From assembly GCA_050999295.1 (NCBI GenBank), contig JBPCPI010000101.1, positions 1 to 33,120 of the forward strand: 33,120 nt of DNA, read 5' to 3'. The notes beneath the pieces were generated by a model that did not search any database, was not told where the DNA came from, and was given only the letters and a program-made list of their open reading frames with translations. The translations under genes and the position numbers were made by a program. Shown here piece after piece: positions 9,245-16,178 of this stretch (positions are counted from its first letter, which is position 1; each line of letters opens with the position of its first letter). Source of the stretch: JACCQS01 sp050999295. Its GTDB lineage: Bacteria > Actinomycetota > Actinomycetes > Mycobacteriales > Geodermatophilaceae.

Positions 9245-9263
9245 CGTGGTCCGACGCTACTTG

Positions 9264-9523
9264 CTAGCGACTGCCCGTGCCTAGCGTCGGAAGGTCGATC
9301 AAGGGGACCCGGAATAGGTCCACTGCTCGCCGCCAGACCGATACCGTCGGTGGCACGCCGGCGCTGCGTACCCGTACGTCACCGAAGATCGTCGAAGCAT
9401 GGACGCGGATCAGGGGTGTCCCCGGGATGCGCGGTACCGGGGCGAGCTCCAGGCGCCGATCACCGAACACAGTGCGGACCCGAACCTCGTCCCCGGAGGC
9501 CGGCAGCGGCCGGGAGGCGGGGT
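9264..9523 (-). pseudogene. remnant of a LiaF-like / DUF1707-type protein C-terminus
   Basis: On the minus strand an open frame reads EVRVRTVFGDRRLEL, then IRVHASTIFGDVRVRS, ending at a TAG at 9264. Two VFGD/IFGD beta-turn repeats of this kind are characteristic of the C-terminal domain of LiaF-like or DUF1707-containing cell-envelope proteins. The N-terminal DUF1707 part or membrane segments are missing: going upstream the frame runs into the plus-strand oxidase remnant. A short gene from GTG 9470 (68 residues) cannot be excluded. The left end given here at 9523 is the boundary with the next feature, not a proven start. This is a judgement from pattern only. Confidence 0.35.
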
Positions 9524-10190
9524 ATGTCAGACCCCGGCCGGTACGCAGTGAGATCGGGCAACTCCTGGCGCAACTGGGCCGGAAACCAAGTCGCCCACCC
9601 GGCTCAGATCGTCACCCCGCGCGATGTCGAAGAGCTGGCGGAACTCGTGGAGGCCGCCGGGCGCGACGGTCTGCGGGTCAAGGCGATCGGCTCCGGTCAC
9701 TCCTTCACCTCCATCGGAGTCACCGACGGTGTTCAAGTCCGTCTCGAGCGCCCCTCCGGATTGCTGTCTGCCGACCGCGGAACGGGACTGGTGACGGTCG
9801 GGGCCGGAGGCGATCACCGGCATAGGCCGGGTCATCGACGCGCACGGTCTGCGGGTCTCATTCCCGGTGGAGGTGCGATTCACCGCGGCCGACGACATCC
9901 CGTTGTCCACCTCATCCGGGCGGGCCTCGGCCTACCTGGCCATCCACATGTTCAAGGGGCAGCCCTACGAGAAGTACTTTGAGGTCGAAGCGGTCATGAC
10001 CGACCTCGACGGTCGGCGCACTGGGGAAGATGCACTTTCAGATGCCCGCTCGCTACGCAGCCGGTACCCGCGATTCGACGAATTCCTCGCAGTCCGGGAC
10101 AGCGTCGATCCGCACGGCCGCTTCGCCAACGACTACCTCGATCGGGTGTTGGGCTCTAGACCGGAGGCGAGCATCGCAGGAGTTGGCTGA
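9524..10190 (+). pseudogene. FAD-linked sugar-lactone (D-arabinono-1,4-lactone type) oxidase, internally deleted
   Basis: From ATG 9524 the frame encodes a good FAD-binding N-terminus: NWAGNQVAHPAQIVTPRDVEEL, then VKAIGSGHSFTSIGVTDG and GLVTVGAG (about 95 residues). At about 9800-9812 it changes frame and continues as the family's C-terminus: VSFPVEVRFTAADDIPLST, YPRFDEFLAVRD, FANDYLDRVLG, ending at 10190. The ~230 residues expected between these are absent. Inside the C-terminal part the conserved HWGKMHFQ segment is replaced by RTGEDALS, explained by three single-base losses near 10017-10050 that together restore frame. Such an oxidase would have used FAD and O2 on aldonolactones; this copy cannot be functional. 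Confidence 0.85.
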
Positions 10191-10234
10191 CGGGCTTCCA
10201 TGCGATGGGCTGCTACAGCGGTGTCGCCCGTCGA

Positions 10235-10257
10235 CCGGCTCCGAGGAGCGGAGCCGG
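10235..10257. terminator. hairpin between oxidase pseudogene and glpX
   Basis: A perfect 8-bp stem, CCGGCTCC/GGAGCCGG, with a 7-nt loop, followed by a second hairpin ACGGCC-GAC-GGCCGT at 10261-10275. They lie between convergent features, 13 nt beyond the glpX stop, and probably end glpX transcription. No U-tract. Confidence 0.5.
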
Positions 10258-10287
10258 CCTACGGCCGACGGCCGTCATGTAATCGAG

Positions 10288-11328
10288 TCAGATGGGTACG
10301 CCGCCGGCGTGCTCGAAGTCGATCGAGGAGTACGCCCGCAGCTTTTCCAGCCGATGCCAGCTCTCGATCTGGCGGATCGTGCCGGACCTCGATCGCATGA
10401 CCAGAGACTGGGTGGTCGCCCCGCCGGATCGGAAGTGCACGCCCCGAAGCAGGTCGCCGTCGGTGACGCCCGTGGCCACGAAGAAGACGTTGTCACCACT
10501 GACCAGGTCGTCGTTGTGCAGAACCCGGTCAAGGTCGTGGCCGGCGTCGATGGCCTTATGCCGTTCCTCGTCGTCACGAGGCCAGAGCCGGGCCTGGATC
10601 TCCCCGCCCATACACTTGAGCGCGCAAGCGGTGATGATGCCCTCCGGCGTACCGCCGATCCCCATCAGCATGTCCACGCCGGTGGACTCCCGGGCGGCTG
10701 AGATGGCGCCGGCGACGTCTCCGTCGGTGATGAAGTGGATCCGAGCGCCGGCCTGGCGGACCTCGTGAACGAGCCGGTCATGCCGGGGCCGCGCGAGGAT
10801 GCAGACCGTGACGTCGGCGACATCGCTGTGCTTCGCCTTGGCCACCCGGCGGATGTTCTCGGCGACCGGCGCGGTGATGTCGACGACGCCCACAGCATCC
10901 GGTCCGACGGCGAGTTTTTCCATGTAGAAGACCGCGGAGGGGTCGTACATCGCGCCGCGTTCGGCTACGGCCAGCACGGCAAGGGCGTTGGGCATGCCGT
11001 CTGCCATCAGCGTGGTGCCGTCGATCGGGTCGACCGCCACATCGCAGAACGGGCCAGTGCCGTCCCCGACGTGCTCCCCGTTGTAGAGCATCGGCGCCTG
11101 GTCCTTCTCACCCTCGCCGATGACGACGACGCCGTTCATCGAGACCGTGCCGATGAGCTTGCGCATCGCATCCACCGCGGCGCCGTCACCGCCGTTCTTG
11201 TCCCCGCGTCCGACCCAGCGCCCAGCTGCCATCGCGGCGGCCTCAGTCACCCGCACCAGTTCCATGGCGAGGTTGCGGTCAGGCGCGGGCATCTCTGCGG
11301 GCAGAGGGGCTGGGGCGGATTCGGGCAT
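10288..11328 (-). CDS. glpX: class II fructose-1,6-bisphosphatase
   Basis: Hydrolyses fructose 1,6-bisphosphate to fructose 6-phosphate in gluconeogenesis; a metal-dependent, lithium-sensitive-phosphatase-fold enzyme of the cytosol. The 346-residue protein shows GDKNGGDGAAVDAMR, GEGEKD (about 71-76), and the metal-binding DPIDGTT (about 100-106). Later GIGGTPEG and the C-terminal LRAYSSIDF match actinobacterial GlpX. Start ATG at 11328 is chosen because AGGGAG precedes it by about 6 nt and family similarity begins just after; the open frame extends further to 11442 but overlaps the divergent DUF4245 gene. Mycobacterial GlpX is the main FBPase of those organisms. Confidence 0.95.
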   Translation of the reverse strand: MPESAPAPLPAEMPAPDRNLAMELVRVTEAAAMAAGRWVGRGDKNGGDGAAVDAMRKLIGTVSMNGVVVIGEGEKDQAPMLYNGEHVGDGTGPFCDVAVDPIDGTTLMADGMPNALAVLAVAERGAMYDPSAVFYMEKLAVGPDAVGVVDITAPVAENIRRVAKAKHSDVADVTVCILARPRHDRLVHEVRQAGARIHFITDGDVAGAISAARESTGVDMLMGIGGTPEGIITACALKCMGGEIQARLWPRDDEERHKAIDAGHDLDRVLHNDDLVSGDNVFFVATGVTDGDLLRGVHFRSGGATTQSLVMRSRSGTIRQIESWHRLEKLRAYSSIDFEHAGGVPI

Positions 11329-11380
11329 CGAGGGCTCCCTGGGTCGCCCAATGGCCTCGGGCTGCTGCAATTCTAATGAC

Positions 11381-11938
11381 ATGGCAGGGGAGACCACTGG
11401 CGGGCCTTCGACGCGGCTGGGCAAGCTGACCTGGGCGAACATGCTGCGTTCGCTGCTGCCGCTGGTCGTGATCGTCCTGGCGCTGGCCTACTTCTGCTCG
11501 CCCCAGGATCAGGACCCTGTCGTCGAGATCGACCCCTCGAACTCGATCAGTTACGCGGCATCCCTGACCGAGATATCGCTGCCCGTCCCAGAACTCGCGG
11601 AAAGCTGGCGCCCGACCAGCGTCGACGTGACTGGGCCCACCGACGGTCAGCGTGGTCCGGTAACCCTCACGATCGGTTATGTGACGCCGTCGGTGGAGTT
11701 CGCCCGCTACATCGTCAGCACCGATCCGAGTTCCGAGCTGATCGAGGACCTGCTTACCGACGGCCAGTCCGCCGGTGAAGCGAGGTTGGCCGGGCAGACC
11801 TGGGAGGAGTTCACCACCAGCCGAGGAGAGCCGCTCTATCTACGCAACGACGGTGAGCTGCGGCTCGTCGTCACCGGCAGCGCCAGCCAGGACGAACTCA
11901 GCACGCTTGCCGGGTCGCTGACGCCGTACCGCGACTGA
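11381..11938 (+). CDS. DUF4245 membrane-anchored protein
   Basis: A 185-residue protein with a short N-terminus, one transmembrane helix (LLPLVVIVLALAYFC, about 25-40) and a secreted domain of about 145 residues containing SYAASLTEISLPVPEL, ESWRPTSVDV, ARYIVSTDPS and WEEFTTSRGEPLYLR. This matches the DUF4245 family, which lies divergently from glpX in mycobacteria (Rv1100, recalled). Start ATG at 11381 lies 52 bp from the glpX start; the longer open frame to 11120 is antisense to glpX. No catalytic motif is visible and the role is unknown. The conserved divergent pairing suggests shared regulation only. Confidence 0.85.
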   Translation: MAGETTGGPSTRLGKLTWANMLRSLLPLVVIVLALAYFCSPQDQDPVVEIDPSNSISYAASLTEISLPVPELAESWRPTSVDVTGPTDGQRGPVTLTIGYVTPSVEFARYIVSTDPSSELIEDLLTDGQSAGEARLAGQTWEEFTTSRGEPLYLRNDGELRLVVTGSASQDELSTLAGSLTPYRD

Positions 11939-11961
11939 CGTCTATCCGCGCGGGTCAGACT

Positions 11962-12026
11962 TCGCGGTTATGCGCACAACCGTCAGATTCGACGCCGATT
12001 TGGCACGGTTCTGCGCATAACCGCGA
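11962..12026. repeat. long intergenic palindrome (22-bp arms) between DUF4245 and xseB
   Basis: Left arm 11962-11983 and right arm 12005-12026 are inverted copies: 15 bp perfect (TCGCGGTTATGCGCA/TGCGCATAACCGCGA), one C-C mismatch, then 6 bp perfect (AACCGT/ACGGTT). The loop is 21 nt. It lies exactly between two convergent genes, 5 nt before the xseB stop, so it can act as a bidirectional terminator. The arm length and lack of U-tracts also fit a dispersed REP-like element. Confidence 0.75.
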
Positions 12027-12032
12027 CTTGGG

Positions 12033-12290
12033 TCAGCTGTTGGGCTGCGTGCGTTTGCCAGCGTCCCCCTGAGACTGGGCGGCTCGCGCGGTATCCAGGC
12101 GCTCTCGGGCGTTGTCCAGCCAACTCTGGCAGATCGCTGCTAGGACCTCACCGCGCTCCCAGAGCATCAGGGCCTGCTCCAGGGTCTGACCGCCGCCCTC
12201 CAGGGCGACGACGATGGCGGCGAGTTCGTCTCGCGCCTGTTCGTAGCTGGGCTGTTCACCGGCTGCGCTCGCGTCGCTCACGAGCGTCAT
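12033..12290 (-). CDS. xseB: exodeoxyribonuclease VII small subunit
   Basis: The small subunit of exonuclease VII, which degrades single-stranded DNA together with XseA. The 85-residue protein shows the family core YEQARDELAAIVVALEGG, then TLEQALMLWERGE and LDNARERLDTA, a helical hairpin. The tail is polar. Start is uncertain: ATG 12290 is used here; GTG 12281 has a GATAAT hexamer (complement of 12289-12294) 7 nt upstream and no ribosome site, fitting a leaderless message beginning at 12281; GTG 12308 is less likely. It is separated from xseA by about 290 nt, more than usual. Confidence 0.92.
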   Translation of the reverse strand: MTLVSDASAAGEQPSYEQARDELAAIVVALEGGGQTLEQALMLWERGEVLAAICQSWLDNARERLDTARAAQSQGDAGKRTQPNS

Positions 12291-12319
12291 TATCGACCGG
12301 TCAGGCACATCCTGACGGC

Positions 12320-12556
12320 ATGGCCCTCACGGGTTCGCGTCCGGTCAACCGCCGAGGCGCACTGGCAGCGCTCGCCGAGCGGTCCAGCTCGGATCCGTCC
12401 GCTGAGCCCGACTGCACGGTCCAGCCCCGGGGCATCGTCGGGAACCGGAACGACGGGCCCGAAGAGCCTTGCTCGGCCGGCTGGGTGGCTGGGCCGAGAT
12501 CGACCTCGAGGTCACAGATTTCTCCCTTCGATCAGGGGGACACGACGCAGGGGTAG
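12320..12556 (+). CDS. doubtful small ORF between xseB and xseA
   Basis: A 78-codon plus-strand ORF fills the unusual gap between the minus-strand xseB and xseA genes. Roughly four fifths of its third positions are G or C. The product is polar, rich in Ser, Pro, Gly and Arg, without any recognised motif, membrane helix or ribosome site. It is listed because it occupies most of the gap; it could equally be non-coding spacer. Confidence 0.25.
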   Translation: MALTGSRPVNRRGALAALAERSSSDPSAEPDCTVQPRGIVGNRNDGPEEPCSAGWVAGPRSTSRSQISPFDQGDTTQG

Positions 12557-12564
12557 ACCCTGCG
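12546..12564. terminator. hairpin downstream of xseA
   Basis: A perfect 7-bp stem CGCAGGG/CCCTGCG with a 5-nt loop lies 20 nt beyond the xseA stop on the minus strand, and would also follow the doubtful plus-strand ORF. No U-tract. Confidence 0.4.
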
Positions 12565-12583
12565 CCCCAGCAGAAGTAATTGG

Positions 12584-13804
12584 CTATACGGGGCTGGTGG
12601 ATTCAGCGCGAGCATCGAGGGACCCCCCGGCGAGGCGGATGTGCAGACGTTGTCCTTCGGCTACCGCGTCCGGTTGGCGTACGACGTCGCCGGTCTCGGT
12701 GGTGACCACCGCATACCCGCGGGCCAGGGTCGCCGCCGGCGACAGCGCGACGATCCGGGCCCGGGTGTGATCGAGGTCGGCTTGACCGTGCGCGAGTTGG
12801 CTGGCTAGCTGCCGCCCCGCCCGGGTTCTGAGCGAGTCGATGGACTGCCGCCGATTCTCGAGCAGACTCTCGGGGTCGGCCATTGCGGGATGGCGCCGGA
12901 TGCCGGCCAGCCACTGCAGGTCATGGGTGATCCGGCCAGACACGGCGGCGTACGAGGCGCCGCGTAACCGGGCCAGCCCGGCCTGCTCCGCGGCCAGGTC
13001 GGGGACGATTTTGAGGCCTGCATCGGTGGGCGTGGAGGCATGGAGGTCGGCGACGAAGTCGATGAGCGCGGAGTCGGACTCATGGCCGATGGCGCTGACC
13101 ACTGGCGTACGGCAGGCGGCGATGGCCCGGCACAGACCTTCGTCGCTGAACGCGAGCAGGTCTTCGACCGATCCGCCGCCCCGGGCGATGACGATGACCG
13201 CCACATCCGGATCGCGGTCGAGCAGCTGCAGCCCGTCGATGACCGAACGGGCGGCAGTCGGACCCTGTACGGCACATGCGTACGTGCTGAAACGCACTGC
13301 GGGCCACCGACGGCGGGCATTCTCCACCACATCGTGTTCTGCGGCACTACCGCGCCCCGTGATCAGGCCCACAACGCTCGGGAGGAACGGCAGGGGCTTC
13401 TTGCGTACGGCGTCGAACAGCCCCTCTGCAGCGAGCAGCTGGCGGAGACGGTCGATCCGGGCCAACAGCTCGCCGATTCCCACCGCACGGATTTCACCGG
13501 CGCGCAACGAGAGTGTGCCGCGGGCGGCGTAGAAGTCCGCGCGCGCGCGGACGACGATCCGGGCGCCGTCGGCCAGCGGGACCGGCAACGCCTCGATCAG
13601 GTCCCGGCGGCAGGTGACCGACAGCGACATGTCCGCGGCCGGGTCCCGCAGTATGAGGAACACGGTTGCCGCGCCGGCCCGGCGGCTGATCTGGGCCACC
13701 TGCCCTTCCACCCAGACCTCACCGAGCCGTCCGATCCACTCGGTCAGCTTGCGGGACACCGTGCGGACCGGCCAAGGGTGCTCGGCCGTGGACGGTGCGG
13801 TCAT
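12584..13804 (-). CDS. xseA: exodeoxyribonuclease VII large subunit
   Basis: The catalytic subunit of exonuclease VII, acting on single-stranded DNA ends in repair and recombination. The 406-residue protein has an N-terminal OB fold (about 25-115; VWVEGQVAQISRR, VFLILRDP) and the catalytic domain with VGLITGRGSAAEHDV, VIARGGGSVEDLLAFSDE, SAIGHESDSALIDFVAD and the signature ADLHASTPTDAG. A coiled-coil region follows (about 270-350), then the C-terminal LARGYAVV segment. In the signature the residue after DAG is Leu where Lys is common; probably harmless. xseB is its partner, upstream on the same strand but not overlapping. Start ATG at 13804. Confidence 0.96.
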   Translation of the reverse strand: MTAPSTAEHPWPVRTVSRKLTEWIGRLGEVWVEGQVAQISRRAGAATVFLILRDPAADMSLSVTCRRDLIEALPVPLADGARIVVRARADFYAARGTLSLRAGEIRAVGIGELLARIDRLRQLLAAEGLFDAVRKKPLPFLPSVVGLITGRGSAAEHDVVENARRRWPAVRFSTYACAVQGPTAARSVIDGLQLLDRDPDVAVIVIARGGGSVEDLLAFSDEGLCRAIAACRTPVVSAIGHESDSALIDFVADLHASTPTDAGLKIVPDLAAEQAGLARLRGASYAAVSGRITHDLQWLAGIRRHPAMADPESLLENRRQSIDSLRTRAGRQLASQLAHGQADLDHTRARIVALSPAATLARGYAVVTTETGDVVRQPDAVAEGQRLHIRLAGGSLDARAESTSPV

Positions 13805-13820
13805 CGAAAGCTGTTGTGTC

Positions 13821-14534
13821 TCAGGCTTGCCCGCGGCTGCGGTTGGCTCTGTTCTCCAGCATGGTGACCCTGTTTTCCAGCATGGTGAGGTATGGCGCGC
13901 GGGCGCGCTGGTCGCGCTCGTAGGTCAGGAGGCCGTGCAACGTGGCGGCGTCGAAGGTGCGCAGTCGAGCCCGTAGCTGGGCCAGGGTGAAGGCGTCGTA
14001 TCCGGGTACGGGTGCCTCGGACGCCTGGTGACCGTTGGCCGCACCGCCTGCAGGTGTTCCGGCCGGGGCGTCGTCGGCGAGATCGAAGGCTGATGGCGCA
14101 TGCCCCATGCGGGTCGCCGAGCCAGCCGTCCGCATCGGCCGGGTTCGCGTCGTACCCGGCAACGGTGGCAGAGCTGAGGAATCGTCAGCTGCTGTGACGT
14201 CCACTCCGAATCCCTCGGTGACCGCGTCAGCGACACCGACGACATCGTCGTCGAAGGTGGCCCATGGCGGGTCTGCGTCGTCCGTCCCGGCGATCTGGGT
14301 GAGCAACTCGTCGCCCTTGACCACGAGTCCCGCGTAGCGTTGCTGCAGTCGCAGGGATGCCTGCATCGCCAGACCGGCCATGCGGACCGGCAGACCGGTG
14401 ATGGTGCTCGGTAGGTGGCGGGCCTGGTCGAGCATCGTGACCGCGAGGCCGGCTGCGGCGCGGATCGGTTCAGGGATCTCCACTGAGCGGCCAGGCGGGT
14501 CCGGGACCTCGCGTTCGTCGGGGTAGGGCGACAT
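13821..14534 (-). CDS. lipid-droplet-associated-type protein (Rv1109c-like)
   Basis: A 237-residue protein whose N-terminal third (IPEPIRAAAGLAVTMLDQARHLPSTI and on, split here) holds amphipathic/hydrophobic helices. A variable acidic Ala/Gly/Pro linker follows, then a conserved C-terminal motif YDAFTLAQLRARLRTFD, LHGLLTYERDQRARAPY and TMLENR, like DUF8129 tails of actinobacterial proteins. The gene lies between xseA and ispH as Rv1109c does (recalled), and that family is annotated as lipid-droplet associated. The very end carries a tandem TMLENR duplication from a 21-bp DNA repeat (13849-13890). Start ATG 14534; the frame stays open to 15146 but there it is antisense to ispH. Confidence 0.75.
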   Translation of the reverse strand: MSPYPDEREVPDPPGRSVEIPEPIRAAAGLAVTMLDQARHLPSTITGLPVRMAGLAMQASLRLQQRYAGLVVKGDELLTQIAGTDDADPPWATFDDDVVGVADAVTEGFGVDVTAADDSSALPPLPGTTRTRPMRTAGSATRMGHAPSAFDLADDAPAGTPAGGAANGHQASEAPVPGYDAFTLAQLRARLRTFDAATLHGLLTYERDQRARAPYLTMLENRVTMLENRANRSRGQA

Positions 14535-14565
14535 TCCGCTAGCCTGCCACGCCGGCTGCGCCGCA

Positions 14566-14593
14566 TTGGTCGCAGTTGACGAGAACGTATGAT
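14566..14593 (+). promoter_or_regulatory. ispH promoter, probable leaderless transcript
   Basis: TTGGTC at 14566-14571, a 16-bp spacer, and TATGAT at 14588-14593, which is close to consensus. It ends 7 nt before the GTG at 14601, where ispH homology begins, with no ribosome site between, so transcription probably starts at the GTG. Confidence 0.55.
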
Positions 14594-14600
14594 CGATGCA

Positions 14601-15557
14601 GTGAGTTCGCCCCCGAAACGTGTCCTGTTGGCCGACCCCCGTGGGTACTGCGCCGGGGTCGACCGCGCCGTGGTCGCTGTGGAAAAGGCCTTGGAGTCCC
14701 ACGGTGCCCCCGTCTACGTCCGTAAGCAGATCGTGCACAACGTGCACGTCGTACGGACCCTCGAGGAGCGGGGGGCGATCTTCGTCGAGGAGACCGACGA
14801 GGTGCCCGAGGGCGCGCTGCTCGTCTTCAGCGCCCACGGCGTCTCCCCCGCGGTCCGCCAGGAGGCCAAGGACCGCAGCCTGCGCACGATCGATGCGACC
14901 TGCCCGCTGGTGACCAAGGTGCACAAGGAGGCGACTCGATTCGCCCGGGACGGATACGACATCCTGCTGATCGGACACCGCGGCCACGAAGAGGTCGAAG
15001 GCACTACCGGGGAAGCCCCCGAACACATCCAGGTCGTGGACGGACCCGATGACGTGGCGAACGTGACCGTCCGGGATCCCGAACGCGTGGTCTGGCTGTC
15101 TCAGACGACCCTGTCGGTGGACGAGACCCTGGAGACCGTCGACCAACTCAAGGAACGCTTTCCCGGTCTATCCCCGCCACCCAGCGACGACATCTGTTAC
15201 GCCACCCAGAACCGCCAGCAGGCCGTCAAGCAGATGGCCAGCGACTGTGACCTGGTCCTGGTCGTCGGTTCCACCAACTCCTCGAACTCGGTACGCCTGG
15301 TCGAAGTCGCCCGGGATGCCGGGGCAACGGCCGCCTACTTGGTGGACTTCGCTGCTGAGATCGACGAGGCATGGCTGACCGGCGTCGGCACCGTTGGCGT
15401 GACCAGTGGCGCCTCCGTACCGGAAATACTCGTGCAGGATGTTCTCGCCTGGCTTGCCGAGCGCGGATACGCCGATGTGCAGCGGGTCGTCGCGGCCGAG
15501 GAGAAGGTGGTTTTCGCGCTGCCGCACGAACTTCGAAAGACCACGGCCACGGCGTGA
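14601..15557 (+). CDS. ispH: 4-hydroxy-3-methylbut-2-enyl diphosphate reductase
   Basis: Last enzyme of the MEP isoprenoid pathway, reducing HMBPP to IPP and DMAPP with a [4Fe-4S] cluster. The 318-residue protein shows the three cluster cysteines: Cys17 in GYCAGVDRAV, Cys101 in ATCPLVTK and Cys199 in DICYATQNRQ. Substrate-binding His46 (HNVHVV), His79 (SAHGVSP) and His129 (GHRGHEEVEGT) are present with the catalytic Glu of the last motif. The C-terminus has VTSGASVPE. Start GTG 14601 rather than ATG 14589, which lies inside the -10 hexamer. Equivalent to lytB2/Rv1110. Confidence 0.96.
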   Translation: MSSPPKRVLLADPRGYCAGVDRAVVAVEKALESHGAPVYVRKQIVHNVHVVRTLEERGAIFVEETDEVPEGALLVFSAHGVSPAVRQEAKDRSLRTIDATCPLVTKVHKEATRFARDGYDILLIGHRGHEEVEGTTGEAPEHIQVVDGPDDVANVTVRDPERVVWLSQTTLSVDETLETVDQLKERFPGLSPPPSDDICYATQNRQQAVKQMASDCDLVLVVGSTNSSNSVRLVEVARDAGATAAYLVDFAAEIDEAWLTGVGTVGVTSGASVPEILVQDVLAWLAERGYADVQRVVAAEEKVVFALPHELRKTTATA

Positions 15558-15582
15558 CTCTTGCGCCGTCCGAGCGTGGAGT

Positions 15583-16101
15583 TCAAGGACGTCGAGCGAG
15601 CCGGTAGCCGCAGACAAGTAGCCCGACAGCGGTCGCGATGGCCATCGTCGGGAAGCCGCGCACCAGGATCGAGGCCAGCACGGTCGGAGTGAACGCCAGG
15701 GTGGGTGCCAACACGATCTCCCCGGCCGCGACGGCGGCGAAGACCAGCGGTGGGGCAACGACGATGGTCGCGATGTCGCTGCGTCGCACCCACAGACCGG
15801 CCAGCAGGGTGGATCCCGCCAGTGCGATGAGCGTGATCAGGCGCAGTCCGATCCCGAGCAAGGATTCGGCTGTGGCCAGGGCAAGCGTGACGGCGAAGAT
15901 GAACGCCACCGCGCCCAGACCGGTCAGCGTGAACCGGCCGCCCGATGGGGCCGGGGCGCTAGGCAGGCGGGATCGATCCGATTCGCGCTGTCCGGAGCGC
16001 GGGTCGTCCCACGGAGGCCTGCTCGCAGCGCGCTGGCGAACAGAGGCGTCGGGTGCTCGGGCGGGACCGTTCATATCGACGCGTCTGGCGCCGCCAGCCA
16101 C
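15583..16101 (-). CDS. DUF6542 membrane protein
   Basis: A 172-residue protein with a polar, Arg/Pro/Ser-rich N-terminus (about 1-55) followed by four predicted transmembrane helices. The domain includes FTLTGLGAVAFIFAVTLAL, LLGIGLRLITLIALAGST, the WVRRSDIATIVVAPPLVFA segment and a last helix near 145-165. This matches DUF6542, found next to ispH/ychF in mycobacteria (Rv1111c, recalled). Start GTG 16101 is chosen because GAGGAGGA lies 5 nt upstream; an internal ATG at 16074 lacks one. Function unknown. Confidence 0.8.
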   Translation of the reverse strand: MAGGARRVDMNGPARAPDASVRQRAASRPPWDDPRSGQRESDRSRLPSAPAPSGGRFTLTGLGAVAFIFAVTLALATAESLLGIGLRLITLIALAGSTLLAGLWVRRSDIATIVVAPPLVFAAVAAGEIVLAPTLAFTPTVLASILVRGFPTMAIATAVGLLVCGYRLARRP

Positions 16102-16178
16102 TCGATCCTCCTCGCGCTAGTCGTCCTTGCCCGGTGCACGACACCACGCGGGCTCGCTCAGACTACGGTTCCGGCTGC

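Noticed and set aside
14535..15146. N-terminal extension of the lipid-droplet-type protein
   Set aside because: The open frame upstream of ATG 14534 is wholly antisense to ispH and has shadow composition.
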